The notes: generated by a model not told the origin, from the sequence alone. Numbered from the stretch's first letter, positions 53,928-63,230 are shown. The stretch: DNA of 64,000 bases from Clostridium beijerinckii HUN142 (GCF_000621745.1 NZ_KK211336.1:456876-520875); one strand, 5' to 3'. Made by a program: numbers and translations.

Positions 53928-54581
53928 ATGAAAGGGAAACGTAAAATAATAATCTTATGCATATTATGTGCAATGTTAATTACCCTTGGTGGAGTAGGTT
54001 TTTATTATTGGTATAATAATGAACACTTTGTTTCAACAGAAGATGCAAAGGTTGATGGCGATTTTATCAGTATCGCTCCGCAAGTATCAGGTAAACTTCT
54101 TGAATTTAATGCAAAAGAAGGAGAAACAGCTGTAAAAAATCAAATCATAGGGCATATTGAAGTAAGCGGTTTGAAGGATGAAAATGTTGAATCTTCTTTA
54201 ATTAGAACTCCAATTAATGGAATAGTTATTAAAAAGGAGGCTGAGGAAGGACAATATGTTTCGGCTGGATCTACCCTTGCAGTAATGATTGACCCAGAAA
54301 AGCTTTATATAACTGCGAATATAGAAGAAATCAAAGTTGAAAAATTACATGAAGGACAAAGTGTAGATATAAAAATTGATCAATTTGAGGGGAAAGTATT
54401 TCAAGGTAAAGTTGAATATATAGGAAACGCTTCAAATTCAGCATTTTCACTTCTCCCATCCTCTTCAGGTGGAACTTTCACTAAGGTTGTTCAAAAGGTA
54501 CCTGTGAAAATTGAACTTGAGGAAAATCATGGAAATCTTCTACCTGGTACAAATGCAGATATAAAAATACATATAAAGTAG
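53928..54581 (+). CDS. Short HlyD/EmrA-like adaptor
   Basis: A 217-residue membrane-anchored adaptor. TM anchor at about 7-27 (IIILCILCAMLITLGGVGFYY), then the EmrA-like YYWYNNEHFVSTEDAKVDGDF motif and lipoyl/beta-barrel parts. The usual coiled-coil hairpin of EmrA is missing: the two lipoyl halves are joined by a short loop (GHIEVSGLKDENVESSLIRTPINGIV), so it is about half normal size. ATG at 53928 has GGAAAGGA 9 nt upstream. It lies 8 bp before the MFS gene, so it is the pump's partner. Confidence 0.85.
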   Translation: MKGKRKIIILCILCAMLITLGGVGFYYWYNNEHFVSTEDAKVDGDFISIAPQVSGKLLEFNAKEGETAVKNQIIGHIEVSGLKDENVESSLIRTPINGIVIKKEAEEGQYVSAGSTLAVMIDPEKLYITANIEEIKVEKLHEGQSVDIKIDQFEGKVFQGKVEYIGNASNSAFSLLPSSSGGTFTKVVQKVPVKIELEENHGNLLPGTNADIKIHIK

Positions 54582-54589
54582 GTGGGAGC

Positions 54590-56137
54590 ATGGAAAATAA
54601 AAAAGAATCTTCAGGTAAATGGCTTATTATGAGCGTTGTAATTATGGCAATTTTTATGGTAAATCTAGATACCAGCATTATTAATATCTCTGTTACTAAA
54701 ATGATGCAGACATTTAATGCATCCATAGATCAAATACAATGGGTTGTTAGTTCATATACCCTAACCTTAGGTGTTGTAATTCCATCAACGAGTTATTTTG
54801 GAGATAAATTTGGCACTAAAAACGTATTTGTTACGGCATTAATTTTATTTACTTTAGGTTCACTATTATGCGGTATTTCATGGAATGAGAATATAATGAT
54901 AATTGCAAGAGTAGTCCAGGGAATTGGAGGGGCTTGCATAATATCGCTTGGTATGACAATATTAATGACTACTTTTGATAAAAGTGAAATTGGAATGGCT
55001 ATAGGGTTAATGGGAATGTGTGTAATGGCTGCCCCAGCTTTAGGACCAAGTTTAGGTGGATATATTATTCAAAATTTCAATTGGAGATTTCTTTTTTTTA
55101 TAAATCTTCCAGTTGGTATAGCTGCCATAATAATGGCTATACTCATATTCAAGAAATCAGAACATAAGTCATCAAAGAAATTTGATATTATTGGATTTTT
55201 AACTTCGAGTATAGGAATGTCCTGCGTTCTCTATGTACTTGGGAAAAGTGATTTGGACTGGAATGATATAAAAAATATCGTGCTTATGATTGTTGGTTGC
55301 TACAGTCTTATCATATTTGTTGTGAATGAATTACTCATTGAAGAACCTATGCTTGATTTAAAACTTTTAAGGAATTACACCTTTTGTATGAGTAATATTA
55401 TCATGAATATTGCAATGTTAGCTCTTTATGGTGGTGTGTTTCTGATGCCAATATTCCTTCAACAAATAAGGAGACTTGATTCAATGAGTACAGGCTTGAT
55501 TTTATTTCCAGAAGCAATAGCAACAGCCATATCTATGATTTTATATGGGAAAATTGGTAATAAATTTGACGTTAGGTTATTTGCTGTATTTGCATTGGTT
55601 TTGATAGGAATTAACAGCTATAGTATGTCAAAAATTACGTTGGATACAGCTAATACAGAGATTACGATTCTATTAATGATTAGAGGCTTTGGCGTGGGAT
55701 TTCTTATGGCACCAGTTCAAACAGTAGGTTTTAGTGGATTACCAAAAGCGGCAATGTCAAACGCATCTGCTTTAACTAATACAGTAAAGCAGGTAGGAAC
55801 TTCCGTAGGTGTCACAATTATTACAAGTATTATGCAGCATAGAAATGTGATTGATTATTCGAACTTAGCTTCACAAGTTACATCTTTTAATAAAAATAGC
55901 ATGAAGTTGTTTGAACTTCTTCAAGGCGCACTTATTAAGGGGGGGATATCAAGCAGTGATGCTAAAGGAATTGCTTTAAGTAAGATTTTTGGTGAAGTTG
56001 CAAGTCAAGCGCAGCTTCAAGCGCTTAATGAGACAATGTTTATAATTTCAATCATAACGGCTATTGTAATAATTCCAACACTTTTATTAAAACAAGGTAA
56101 ACAGGAAGAAGCAAAGGCAGTAGTGGCAGAAGGATAA
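54590..56137 (+). CDS. DHA2-family MFS drug transporter (EmrB-like)
   Basis: A 515-residue, 14-TM proton antiporter. Signature motifs: NLDTSIINISVTKMMQTF (TM1 Asp), the motif-A region GDKFGTKNVF, motif C MGMCVMAAPALGPSLGGYI, and a late GFGVGFLMAPVQTVGF. It exports drugs together with the HlyD-like adaptor encoded just upstream. The stop codon lies in frame with an RND-pump relic immediately after it. Confidence 0.93.
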   Translation: MENKKESSGKWLIMSVVIMAIFMVNLDTSIINISVTKMMQTFNASIDQIQWVVSSYTLTLGVVIPSTSYFGDKFGTKNVFVTALILFTLGSLLCGISWNENIMIIARVVQGIGGACIISLGMTILMTTFDKSEIGMAIGLMGMCVMAAPALGPSLGGYIIQNFNWRFLFFINLPVGIAAIIMAILIFKKSEHKSSKKFDIIGFLTSSIGMSCVLYVLGKSDLDWNDIKNIVLMIVGCYSLIIFVVNELLIEEPMLDLKLLRNYTFCMSNIIMNIAMLALYGGVFLMPIFLQQIRRLDSMSTGLILFPEAIATAISMILYGKIGNKFDVRLFAVFALVLIGINSYSMSKITLDTANTEITILLMIRGFGVGFLMAPVQTVGFSGLPKAAMSNASALTNTVKQVGTSVGVTIITSIMQHRNVIDYSNLASQVTSFNKNSMKLFELLQGALIKGGISSSDAKGIALSKIFGEVASQAQLQALNETMFIISIITAIVIIPTLLLKQGKQEEAKAVVAEG

Positions 56138-56356
56138 AAAATTACTCTTGCCGTATCTAAGGGTATGGGTTCTGAAATGCGTGCACCAATGGCAGAAGCT
56201 GTAATTGGTGGATTAGTTACTTCTACAATTTTAACGTTATTTGTAGTACCAATTATGTATACAGTTTTTGATGATTTGAAAAGAAAGTTTAGAAAGAAGA
56301 TTTATTCCAAAGAATCAGAAGGAACAGAAGATATTAGCGGAAATATAAGTTTATAA
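56138..56356 (+). pseudogene. C-terminal remnant of an RND permease
   Basis: The frame continues from the MFS stop as KITLAVSKGMGSEMRAPMAE then AVIGGLVTSTILTLFVVPIM and YTVFDDL, the last TM helix of AcrB-type pumps. About 950 residues are missing. An ATG exists at 56165, but no RBS precedes it. A deletion fused the end of an RND gene to the MFS gene end. Confidence 0.82.
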
Positions 56357-56366
56357 AGTAAAAGAT

Positions 56367-56407
56367 AAAAGAGATTATTCAAAATTTGGTTTTGGATAGT
56401 CTCTTTT
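56367..56407 (+). terminator. Terminator of the efflux unit
   Basis: AAAAGAGA (56367-56374) pairs with TCTCTTTT (56400-56407), with further partial pairing inside. Confidence 0.7.
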
Positions 56408-56494
56408 AACTATCAAGAATGAATTCAACTATGTTTAGACAAGGAGTTATGATATTATTAAAATTAACAAATATTTTTAAAAAATGGAGTGAGA

Positions 56495-57838
56495 ATGGTG
56501 GAGATAACTAATTGGTTGAGAATAATATTGGATTCCTTACATGATGGAGTTCTTATAGCTGATAAAGATGGGATTATAAAATATACTAATCCGGCATATA
56601 CAAGGATAACGGAAGTTAGTGGAAAAGATATAATTGAAAAACCTTTGTCTGAGGTTAGGATAGGATCTAGACTACCACATGTAATAAAAACTGGTGAAAA
56701 GTTATTAAGGGTTCCTAGAAAAGTAGGAGATGCTGAATATATAGTAAATATGGTGCCAATTATTGAAAGTAATGAAATAATTGGTGGCATCTCTATATTG
56801 AATGAAATAACTGAAATATATAAACTTACAGAACAATTAAATAAATCAAATTTAATAATAAGTAATCTTGAAAAAAGAGTTAAGAGCATGAATAAAGCTA
56901 GGTATACTTTTGATGACATAATTTGTGTTGATATAAATTCAGAAGAAACTAAAAAATTGTCTCAAAAAGCTGCAAGGAGTGAATCTAATATACTTATTAC
57001 TGGTGAAAGTGGAACTGGTAAAGAGCTTTATGCTAATTCCATACACGCATATAGCAATAGGAAAAATGGACCTTTTGTTGCAGTAAATTGCGCTACGTTT
57101 GAGAGTAACTTATTAGAAAGTGAACTTTTTGGCTATGAAGATGGTGCGTTTACTGGGGCTAAAAAAGGAGGAAAAGAAGGCCTTTTTGAATTGGCTAACG
57201 GTGGGACACTTTTTTTAGATGAAGTATCTGAACTAGATTATGGACTTCAGGCAAAATTATTAAGAGTACTTCAAGAAAATACTATTAGGCGTGTAAGCGG
57301 ACTTAAAGAAATACATATAGATGTTAGAACAATAGTAGCTACTAATAAGAGCTTAGAAAAAATGATAGAAGAAAATAAATTTAGGAAGGATCTTTACTAC
57401 AGAATAGCGATATTTCCAATAAACATACCACCATTAAGAAATAGACGTCAAGATATAAAACCATTAGTAAATAAGTACATAAATCAAATGGCTTATAAAA
57501 TAAAAAGAAATATTGAAATTTCTGAAGAGGCTATTAATTTGCTATATAATTACGATTGGCCAGGTAATATCAGAGAGTTGAAAAATTCTATCGAGTTTGC
57601 CGCGAATATGACAGATGACTATATTATTAATCCCGAACATCTTCCTAAAATTATTCAGACAGAGGGAATAAAAAAGAATATTATGAAATTAAAATCTCTT
57701 GAGGAAATCATAAAGGATGCAGAGATTTCCGTAATAAATGAAGCTATTACTGTTTATGGAGATACTGTTGAAGGGAAAAAGAAGGCCGCGAAAGCTTTAG
57801 GAATTTCATTAGCTACACTTTACAACAAATTAAAATAA
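56495..57838 (+). CDS. Sigma-54-dependent activator with PAS sensor
   Basis: A 447-residue bacterial enhancer-binding protein. PAS domain at about 8-110 (DSLHDGVLIADKDGIIKYTNPAYTRI begins it), a linker helix, AAA+ domain at about 135-365 with Walker A GESGTGKE, the sigma-54 contact GAFTGA, Walker B GGTLFLDEV and the arginine region FRKDLYYRI, then a Fis-type HTH ending AAKALGISLATLYNKLK. It opens sigma-54 promoters in response to a small ligand. GGAG lies 5 nt before the ATG at 56495. Three -24/-12 promoters and repeated TTCTAAnnnnTTAGAA elements downstream are its likely targets. Confidence 0.94.
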   Translation: MVEITNWLRIILDSLHDGVLIADKDGIIKYTNPAYTRITEVSGKDIIEKPLSEVRIGSRLPHVIKTGEKLLRVPRKVGDAEYIVNMVPIIESNEIIGGISILNEITEIYKLTEQLNKSNLIISNLEKRVKSMNKARYTFDDIICVDINSEETKKLSQKAARSESNILITGESGTGKELYANSIHAYSNRKNGPFVAVNCATFESNLLESELFGYEDGAFTGAKKGGKEGLFELANGGTLFLDEVSELDYGLQAKLLRVLQENTIRRVSGLKEIHIDVRTIVATNKSLEKMIEENKFRKDLYYRIAIFPINIPPLRNRRQDIKPLVNKYINQMAYKIKRNIEISEEAINLLYNYDWPGNIRELKNSIEFAANMTDDYIINPEHLPKIIQTEGIKKNIMKLKSLEEIIKDAEISVINEAITVYGDTVEGKKKAAKALGISLATLYNKLK

Positions 57839-57873
57839 TATTTCTAAAATATTATAAATTATGCGTTTTGTAT

Positions 57874-57889
57874 TTCTTAGTTTTTAGAA
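57874..57889. promoter_or_regulatory. Enhancer-site candidate (one mismatch)
   Basis: TTCTTAGTTTTTAGAA matches TTCTAAnnnnTTAGAA with one change. It lies just after the activator gene, about 360 bp before the first -24/-12 promoter. Confidence 0.45.
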
Positions 57890-58020
57890 TAAATTTTTAA
57901 AACTTAATTACAGGGTTATAATCTATTGAAAATGTTAACCTATACAATGTTAAAAAGATAACAAGGATTGGAGGTATTAACGACCAATTAACTAGTTTTT
58001 GATAAACCGTCAGAAAGTAA

Positions 58021-58036
58021 TTCTAAGATTTTAGAA
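58021..58036. promoter_or_regulatory. Enhancer site, perfect, within a larger inverted repeat
   Basis: TTCTAAGATTTTAGAA fits the motif exactly, 208 bp before the first -24 element. It is enclosed by AAACCGTCA (58004-58012) and TGACGGTTT (58044-58052), so the whole block is a nested palindrome and may also terminate the activator transcript. Confidence 0.65.
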
Positions 58037-58233
58037 TATTTATTGACGGTTTATTAAATTTAATATAAAAATAATGAGAGTAATAGGTCTTATTTTATAT
58101 TAATAAATTTTGAAGTTAAAGATGCAGAAATTCGCATTAACTATAACAATCAAGAACGTTTTCAACATATATGAATAGTGCTTTTTTTCATATTTTTCTT
58201 AATATTCTAAAATAAATATGATAATAATTAATT

Positions 58234-58250
58234 TTGGCACAGCTATTGCT
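58234..58250 (+). promoter_or_regulatory. Sigma-54 promoter for the transporter
   Basis: TTGGCAC-AGCTA-TTGCT matches the -24/-12 consensus (TGGCAC-n5-TTGC). It is 40 bp before the transporter start. Confidence 0.88.
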
Positions 58251-58290
58251 ATATATAAAAGTGAAAATATAAATTAAAGGAGGGTTATTA

Positions 58291-59578
58291 ATGTTAGCTA
58301 TACTTGGTTTCATAACTATAGTTATCCTACTAGCACTAATAATGACAAATAAAGCTACGCCAGTGACAGCGCTAATAGCTGTGCCGACAGTAGCAGCACT
58401 AATAGGCGGATTTGGGAAAAGTACAGGTGATTTTATAATCAAGGGTATTACATCCATAGCACCAACCTGAACTATGTTCATTTTTGCAACGTTATTCTTT
58501 GGAATTTTAACTGATGCAGGAACATTTGATCCAATTATCAAGAAGATATTTAAATTAGTTGGAAGAGATCCAGTAAAAATTGTATTAGGTACAGCTATTC
58601 TATCTATGTTTGTTCACTTGGATGGTAATGGAGCAGTAACTTTCTTGGTAGTTATACCAGCATTACTTCCGTTATTTGACGCAGTAGGAATGAAAAGGAC
58701 CACATTAGCAACCGTGGTAGCTTTATCAGCTGGTCTTGTTAATATGGAGCCTTGGGGAGGAGTTCCTCTTAGAGCAATGTCTGTTCTTAAGGTATCTTCT
58801 ACAGAATTATTCAACCCACTTCTTGTACCTATTCTAGTAGGTGCTATATTCATATTATTTATAGATTATAGATTAGCTAAGAAGGAGGTTGAAAGAATTG
58901 GAAAAGAAAACCTTTTAAATACTGATATAGGTGAAATGATAATTGATGAAGAAAAACAAAAACTTTTTAGACCTAAATTATTTTGGGTTAATATTTTAAC
59001 TATTATTATTACAATTGGAATACTTATAAAAGGAATGTTTGCACCAACAGCAGTATTCATGATTTCATTCACTATTGCTTTAATTATAAATTATCCAAAT
59101 GTAAAAGAGCAAAGGAAAAGAATTGATGCTCATGCAAAGGAAGCTCTTTTGATGTCTAGTATATTATTTGCAGCAGGTGCATTTGTAGGAATTATGCAAA
59201 ATTCTGGAATGATTGAATCAATGGCTAAAGTATTAATTTCTATAGTTCCTAATGCGCTTGGACAACATCTTGCGGTCTATAGGAATGCCAGCTAGTTTAA
59301 TATTTGATCCAGATTCATTTTATTTTGGAGTGTTACCAGTAATTGCAGAAACTGCAAAAGGATTTGGTGTTCCAGCCATAGAAATAGGAAGAGCAGCATT
59401 ACTTGGACAGATGACAATGGGATTTCCAATCAGTCCACTTACAGGTTCAACATTCTTATTGATAGGGCTTTCGGGAGTAGAGCTTGGAGAGCATCAGAAA
59501 AAAACAATACCTTATGCTTTTGCAATAACAATTGTAATGCTAATAACGGCGGTACTCATAGGGGTAATTAAATTCTAA
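58291..59578 (+). pseudogene. CitMHS-family organic acid transporter, broken by TGA and frameshift
   Basis: AAAGGAGGG and ATG at 58291 open a CitMHS/GntP-like permease (MLAILGFITIVILLALIM). In-frame TGA at 58468-58470 interrupts IAPT-stop-TMFIFATLFFGIL. The frame resumes through SMFVHLDGNGAVTFLVVIPA and LVNMEPWGGVPLRA but shifts near 59270: ...NALGQHLA is followed, one frame over, by IGMPASLIFDPDSFYFGVLP and a normal C-terminus with FPISPLTGSTFLLIG. A few bases, probably including a TM segment's codons, are missing there. Intact family members take up metal-citrate or related acids by proton symport. Two separate lesions make a pseudogene likely, yet its sigma-54 promoter is intact. Assembly error is the alternative. 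Confidence 0.85.
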
Positions 59579-59687
59579 GCATATGTATTAATAAAGTATT
59601 ATATTTTAAGATTATAATTATTTAGTTTTAATTGAGTTTTAAGTGGAATTTGTAAAATGATTTAATCTATTAAGAAGTGGTTAAGGA

Positions 59688-59703
59688 ATCTAGAATTTTA
59701 GAA
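59688..59703. promoter_or_regulatory. Enhancer site 1 before the atuA-like gene
   Basis: ATCTAGAATTTTAGAA, two changes from TTCTAAnnnnTTAGAA. Centre about 206 bp before the -24 element. Confidence 0.5.
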
Positions 59704-59717
59704 AGTAGTACTAATAA

Positions 59718-59733
59718 TTCTTAAATTCTAGAA
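59718..59733. promoter_or_regulatory. Enhancer site 2 before the atuA-like gene
   Basis: TTCTTAAATTCTAGAA, two changes from the motif, exactly 30 bp after site 1 (about three helical turns). Confidence 0.5.
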
Positions 59734-59789
59734 ATTCAAGTGATGCTGTAATGATTGGATGGATTCATATAAGGTAGAGGGCGGTTAAT

Positions 59790-59825
59790 AAAGTTTTATT
59801 TCTAGTATTTTAGAAATAAAACTTT
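59790..59825. promoter_or_regulatory. Enhancer site 3 inside a 15-bp hairpin
   Basis: TTCTAGTATTTTAGAA (59800-59815) lies inside the perfect inverted repeat AAAGTTTTATTTCTA / TAGAAATAAAACTTT. The hairpin may terminate the transporter transcript while the core serves as activator site, 94 bp before -24. Confidence 0.6.
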
Positions 59826-59899
59826 GCCTAGAAAGCTACATATTCCTCAATATAATATTCTGAGAATAGTACCTTAGGTAAATTTACAAAATTGCAGAT

Positions 59900-59916
59900 T
59901 TGGCACAATAGTTGCT
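59900..59916 (+). promoter_or_regulatory. Sigma-54 promoter for the atuA-like/CoA-transferase operon
   Basis: TTGGCAC-AATAG-TTGCT, 45 bp before the GTG start at 59962. The interval after -24 closely resembles the transporter promoter. Confidence 0.88.
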
Positions 59917-59961
59917 ATGTATACTAATATATAAATTATTGACAATAAGGAGGTCATTAAA

Positions 59962-61317
59962 GTGAAAAAAGTTAGAATAGGTTCAGGAGCTGGTTATGCA
60001 GGAGATAGAATAGAACCAGCAGTAGAGATTATGAAAAAGGGAAAACTTGATTATATAATATTTGAATGTTTAGCAGAGAGAACAATAGCAATAGGACAAC
60101 AACAAAAATTGAAGGATCCAAGCAAGGGATATAATGAACTGCTTGAATATAGAATGAAACATGTGGTGCCTCTATGCAAAAAGAATAGAATAAAGGTTAT
60201 AACAAACATGGGATCTGCAAATCCAGTGGCGGCAGCCAAAAAAGTAAGTGAAATTGCAAAAGAATTAGGGGTTGAAGGATTAAAAATTGCGGCAGTTCTT
60301 GGAGATGACATTTTCGGAAATATAGATAAATATATGGATTACAAAATACTTGAAACAGGAGAAAAATTGGAAGCTATAAAAGAGCAAATAGTTTCTGCCA
60401 ATGCGTACATCGGAACTCAGGGGATAATAGAGGCTTTAAATAACGGAGCAGATATTATAATAACCGGTAGAGTTGCTGATCCATCACTAACTTTAGCACC
60501 ATTAATGTTCGAATTTGGATGGGATAAGAATAATTATGAGCTTCTAGGTAAAGGGACTTTAGCGGGACATTTATTAGAATGTGCAGGACAGGTGACTGGT
60601 GGATATTATGCTGATCCAGGATATAAGGATGTACCAGAACTATGGAACTTAGGTTTCCCAATAGCAGAAATATCAGAGAATGGCGAAATAGTAATTACAA
60701 AACTTGAAGATGCAGGTGGAATCGTTACAGAGGATACTTGTAAAGAACAAATAATATATGAAATTCATGATCCGGAAAATTATTTTACACCAGATGTTAT
60801 AGCAGACTTCTCAAAAGTAACTATTAAAGAAATTGAAAAAGATAGAGTTTTAGTAAAGGGTGCAAGAGGGAAAGCGCAAACTGGGTTATTTAAAACTAGT
60901 GTAGGTTATAAAGATTGCTATATTGGTGAGGGGGAAATGAGCTATGGTGGCTCAGGAGCCTATGAAAGAGCTGTGTTAGCTGGAGAGATAATCAAAAAGA
61001 GATTAGAGTATATAAATGCACCAATTGAAGAGTTAAGAGTAGATCTGATTGGGGTAAATTCGCTATACAAAGATTCTTTAAGTAATTATCTAAATGAAGG
61101 AAAGAATGATTTTAAAGAGGTAAGACTTAGAGTTGTTGGAAGAACATTGAAAAAAGAAGACGCAGCAATAATTGGAAATGAAGTTGAGGCACTTTATACA
61201 AATGGTCCAGCTGGAGGCGGTGGAGCAAGGAAAGGTGTTAAAGAAATTGTATCAGTAGCTTCTATATTTGTACCAAGTGAAGATATAAATATAAAAGTAG
61301 TTTACGAGGAGGTATAG
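59962..61317 (+). CDS. AtuA/DUF1446 family protein
   Basis: A 451-residue protein matching the acyclic-terpene-utilisation AtuA (DUF1446) family. Conserved features: VRIGSGAGYAGDRIEPAVE at the N-terminus, YIIFECLAERTIA, ITNMGSANPVAAAKKV, DIIITGRVADPSLTLAPL near residue 170, and NGPAGGGGARKGV close to the C-terminus. Its biochemical activity is unsettled; Pseudomonas homologues are needed for citronellol/geraniol breakdown. GTG at 59962 has AAGGAGG upstream. It is the first gene of an operon with its small partner and a CoA-transferase under a sigma-54 promoter. A CoA-ester hydratase-like or carboxylic-acid role is possible but unproven. Confidence 0.88.
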   Translation: MKKVRIGSGAGYAGDRIEPAVEIMKKGKLDYIIFECLAERTIAIGQQQKLKDPSKGYNELLEYRMKHVVPLCKKNRIKVITNMGSANPVAAAKKVSEIAKELGVEGLKIAAVLGDDIFGNIDKYMDYKILETGEKLEAIKEQIVSANAYIGTQGIIEALNNGADIIITGRVADPSLTLAPLMFEFGWDKNNYELLGKGTLAGHLLECAGQVTGGYYADPGYKDVPELWNLGFPIAEISENGEIVITKLEDAGGIVTEDTCKEQIIYEIHDPENYFTPDVIADFSKVTIKEIEKDRVLVKGARGKAQTGLFKTSVGYKDCYIGEGEMSYGGSGAYERAVLAGEIIKKRLEYINAPIEELRVDLIGVNSLYKDSLSNYLNEGKNDFKEVRLRVVGRTLKKEDAAIIGNEVEALYTNGPAGGGGARKGVKEIVSVASIFVPSEDINIKVVYEEV

Positions 61318-61321
61318 AAAA

Positions 61322-61621
61322 ATGAAATTAAGAGAGATTGCACATTCAAGAACAGGCGACAAAGGAAATATTTCGAATATATCACTTATAGCTTATAAAG
61401 CTGAAGATTATAAAGTGATAAAAGAAAAAGTGACTACAGATAAAGTAAAAGAATGGTTTAAAGACATAGTACATGGAGAAGTTGTAAGATATGAATTACC
61501 TAATATTGGTGCATTAAACTTCGTTATGTATGATGCATTAGGTGGAGGCGTAACAAGATCATTATCACTAGATATGCATGGTAAGAGTTTAAGTTCAGTC
61601 TTACTGGATATGGAGATATAG
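61322..61621 (+). CDS. Small AtuA-associated protein
   Basis: A 99-residue protein starting MKLREIAHSRTGDKGNISNI. In other bacteria this RTGDKG-containing segment is either the C-terminal domain of AtuA-type proteins or a separate subunit, as here. It starts 4 nt after the stop of the large AtuA-like gene, so the two are surely co-translated and probably form a complex. The motif GGGVTRSLSLDMHGKSLS is near the end. No catalytic assignment. Confidence 0.85.
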   Translation: MKLREIAHSRTGDKGNISNISLIAYKAEDYKVIKEKVTTDKVKEWFKDIVHGEVVRYELPNIGALNFVMYDALGGGVTRSLSLDMHGKSLSSVLLDMEI

Positions 61622-61665
61622 AAAGTTATTTTCAATATTATAATTATTAGCAAAGGAGAAGAGGT

Positions 61666-62322
61666 ATGGCTAATAAAATTAAAAGTGTTAGTGAAGTTAT
61701 TGAGTTTATAAAAGATGATATGACGGTAATGATAGGAGGATTCATGGCAGTAGGGACTCCAGAAATATTAATTGATGCAATACTTGAAAAAGGGGTGAAA
61801 AACCTTACAATTATTGCAAATGACACAGGATTGCCGGATAAGGGAATTGGAAAACTTATTGTAAACAAACGAGTAAAAAAAGTTATAGCATCTCATATAG
61901 GCCTTAATCCTGAAACCGGAAGGCAGATGAACAATAAAGAGTTAATAGTAGATTTAGTGCCACAGGGAACATTAGCAGAACAAATTAGGTGTGGTGGTGC
62001 AGGTATAGGTGGATTTCTGACAGAAACAGGTGTTGGAACTATCTGCGAAGAAGGAAAGCAGAAATTAAAAGTAAAAGATAAAGAATACCTTTTAGAATTG
62101 CCATTGAGAGCGGATATAGCATTAATAGGAGGATCTATTGCAGACACACAGGGAAATATTTTTTACAAAGGTTCTACAAGAAATTTCAATCCATTAATGG
62201 CAACAGCAGCTGATTTAGTAATAGCAGGTGCTGAAAGGATTGTTGAGGCTGGAGAATTAGATCCCAATCATGTAATGACTCCTGGAATATTTGTAGATTA
62301 CATTGTTGGAGGTAAAAACTAA
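61666..62322 (+). CDS. 3-oxoacid-type CoA-transferase, subunit A
   Basis: A 218-residue alpha subunit of a two-subunit family I CoA-transferase (CtfA/AtoD-like). MTVMIGGFMAVGTPEILIDAI holds the CoA-loop glycine-rich motif, and NDTGLPDKGIGKLIVNKRVKKVIASHIGLNPETG is typical. It moves CoA between acetyl- or acetoacetyl-CoA and another carboxylate. Its stop overlaps the subunit B start by one base (TAATG). It follows the AtuA-like pair by 44 bp. Substrate may be the acid imported by the upstream transporter; this is inference. Confidence 0.93.
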   Translation: MANKIKSVSEVIEFIKDDMTVMIGGFMAVGTPEILIDAILEKGVKNLTIIANDTGLPDKGIGKLIVNKRVKKVIASHIGLNPETGRQMNNKELIVDLVPQGTLAEQIRCGGAGIGGFLTETGVGTICEEGKQKLKVKDKEYLLELPLRADIALIGGSIADTQGNIFYKGSTRNFNPLMATAADLVIAGAERIVEAGELDPNHVMTPGIFVDYIVGGKN

Positions 62323-62978
62323 TGGCAGTGGAAAATGTAAAAGAATTTATTGCAAAGAGGATCGCGAAGGAATTAAAAGATGGGGATGTAGTGAATTTAG
62401 GAATAGGGCTTCCAACTATGGTTGCTAACTATATACCAAAAGGTGTTAATGTAGTTTTGCAATCAGAAAATGGTTTTGTTGGTTTAGGTTCAGAACCTGC
62501 AGAAGCAGAAACGGATAAAGATATTGTTAATGCGGGCGGACAACCAGTTACAATAAAACCAGGTGCTGCATTCTTTGATAGTGCTACTTCTTTCGGGATA
62601 ATTAGAGGTGGACATGTAGATGCAACTGTTTTAGGTGCTTTGGAAGTAGATCAAAAAGGTAATTTAGCAAACTTTATGGTTCCTGGGAAAATGGTTCCTG
62701 GGATGGGAGGTGCAATGGATTTAGTAAGTGGTGCAAAAAAAGTTATTATTGCAATGACTCATACAGCTAAAGGGTTGCCAAAGATACTTAAAGATTGTAA
62801 ATTACCACTTACAGCAGTAGGGAAAGTTAGCCTTATTGTTACAGAAATGGGGGTTATGGAAGTTACAAATAGTGGACTTGTGTTAAAAGAATATAATCCT
62901 AAATATACAATTGAAGAAATTAAGTCAGCTACAGAGGCGGAGCTTATTATTGCTAATGATTTATGTAAAATGCAGTAG
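62322..62978 (+). CDS. 3-oxoacid-type CoA-transferase, subunit B
   Basis: A 218-residue beta subunit (CtfB/AtoA-like). The catalytic Glu49 is in QSENGFVGLG; it forms the enzyme-CoA thioester. NLGIGLPTMVANYIPKG precedes and GGHVDATVLGALEVDQKGNLAN follows, as in the family, and the MTHTAKGLPKILKDCKLPLT segment is normal. Overlaps subunit A by one base, so both are made in equal amounts. It is the last gene of the operon. Confidence 0.94.
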   Translation: MAVENVKEFIAKRIAKELKDGDVVNLGIGLPTMVANYIPKGVNVVLQSENGFVGLGSEPAEAETDKDIVNAGGQPVTIKPGAAFFDSATSFGIIRGGHVDATVLGALEVDQKGNLANFMVPGKMVPGMGGAMDLVSGAKKVIIAMTHTAKGLPKILKDCKLPLTAVGKVSLIVTEMGVMEVTNSGLVLKEYNPKYTIEEIKSATEAELIIANDLCKMQ

Positions 62979-63230
62979 TATTCATGAAAGAATGTTACAA
63001 ATAACTAAGAATATAAGTATTTTTAGAAGTTATAATTTAAGGTGTGCTTGAAGCGGGAATTGGAACTGCTATAGTTAAGAAACAAAACACGTAAATTATG
63101 CAGAATTTATCATGATTAATTAAGTTATTTAATAACTGTAATGTAAATTTTAAATTATCCTATCTCTAAATATTTTAAGTAGTTAGAAAATAACTGATTA
63201 ATATATAATGAAAAGTATTTTTCTCATCGC

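Noticed and set aside
58468..58470. TGA in the CitMHS gene read as selenocysteine
   Set aside because: The family has no Cys or Sec at this place, no SECIS-like hairpin is obvious after the codon, and a second lesion (frameshift) exists in the same gene.
63038..63093. Fragment encoding GVLEAGIGTAIVKKQNT after the CoA-transferase genes
   Set aside because: Too short to assign to any family; may be a relic but cannot be supported.
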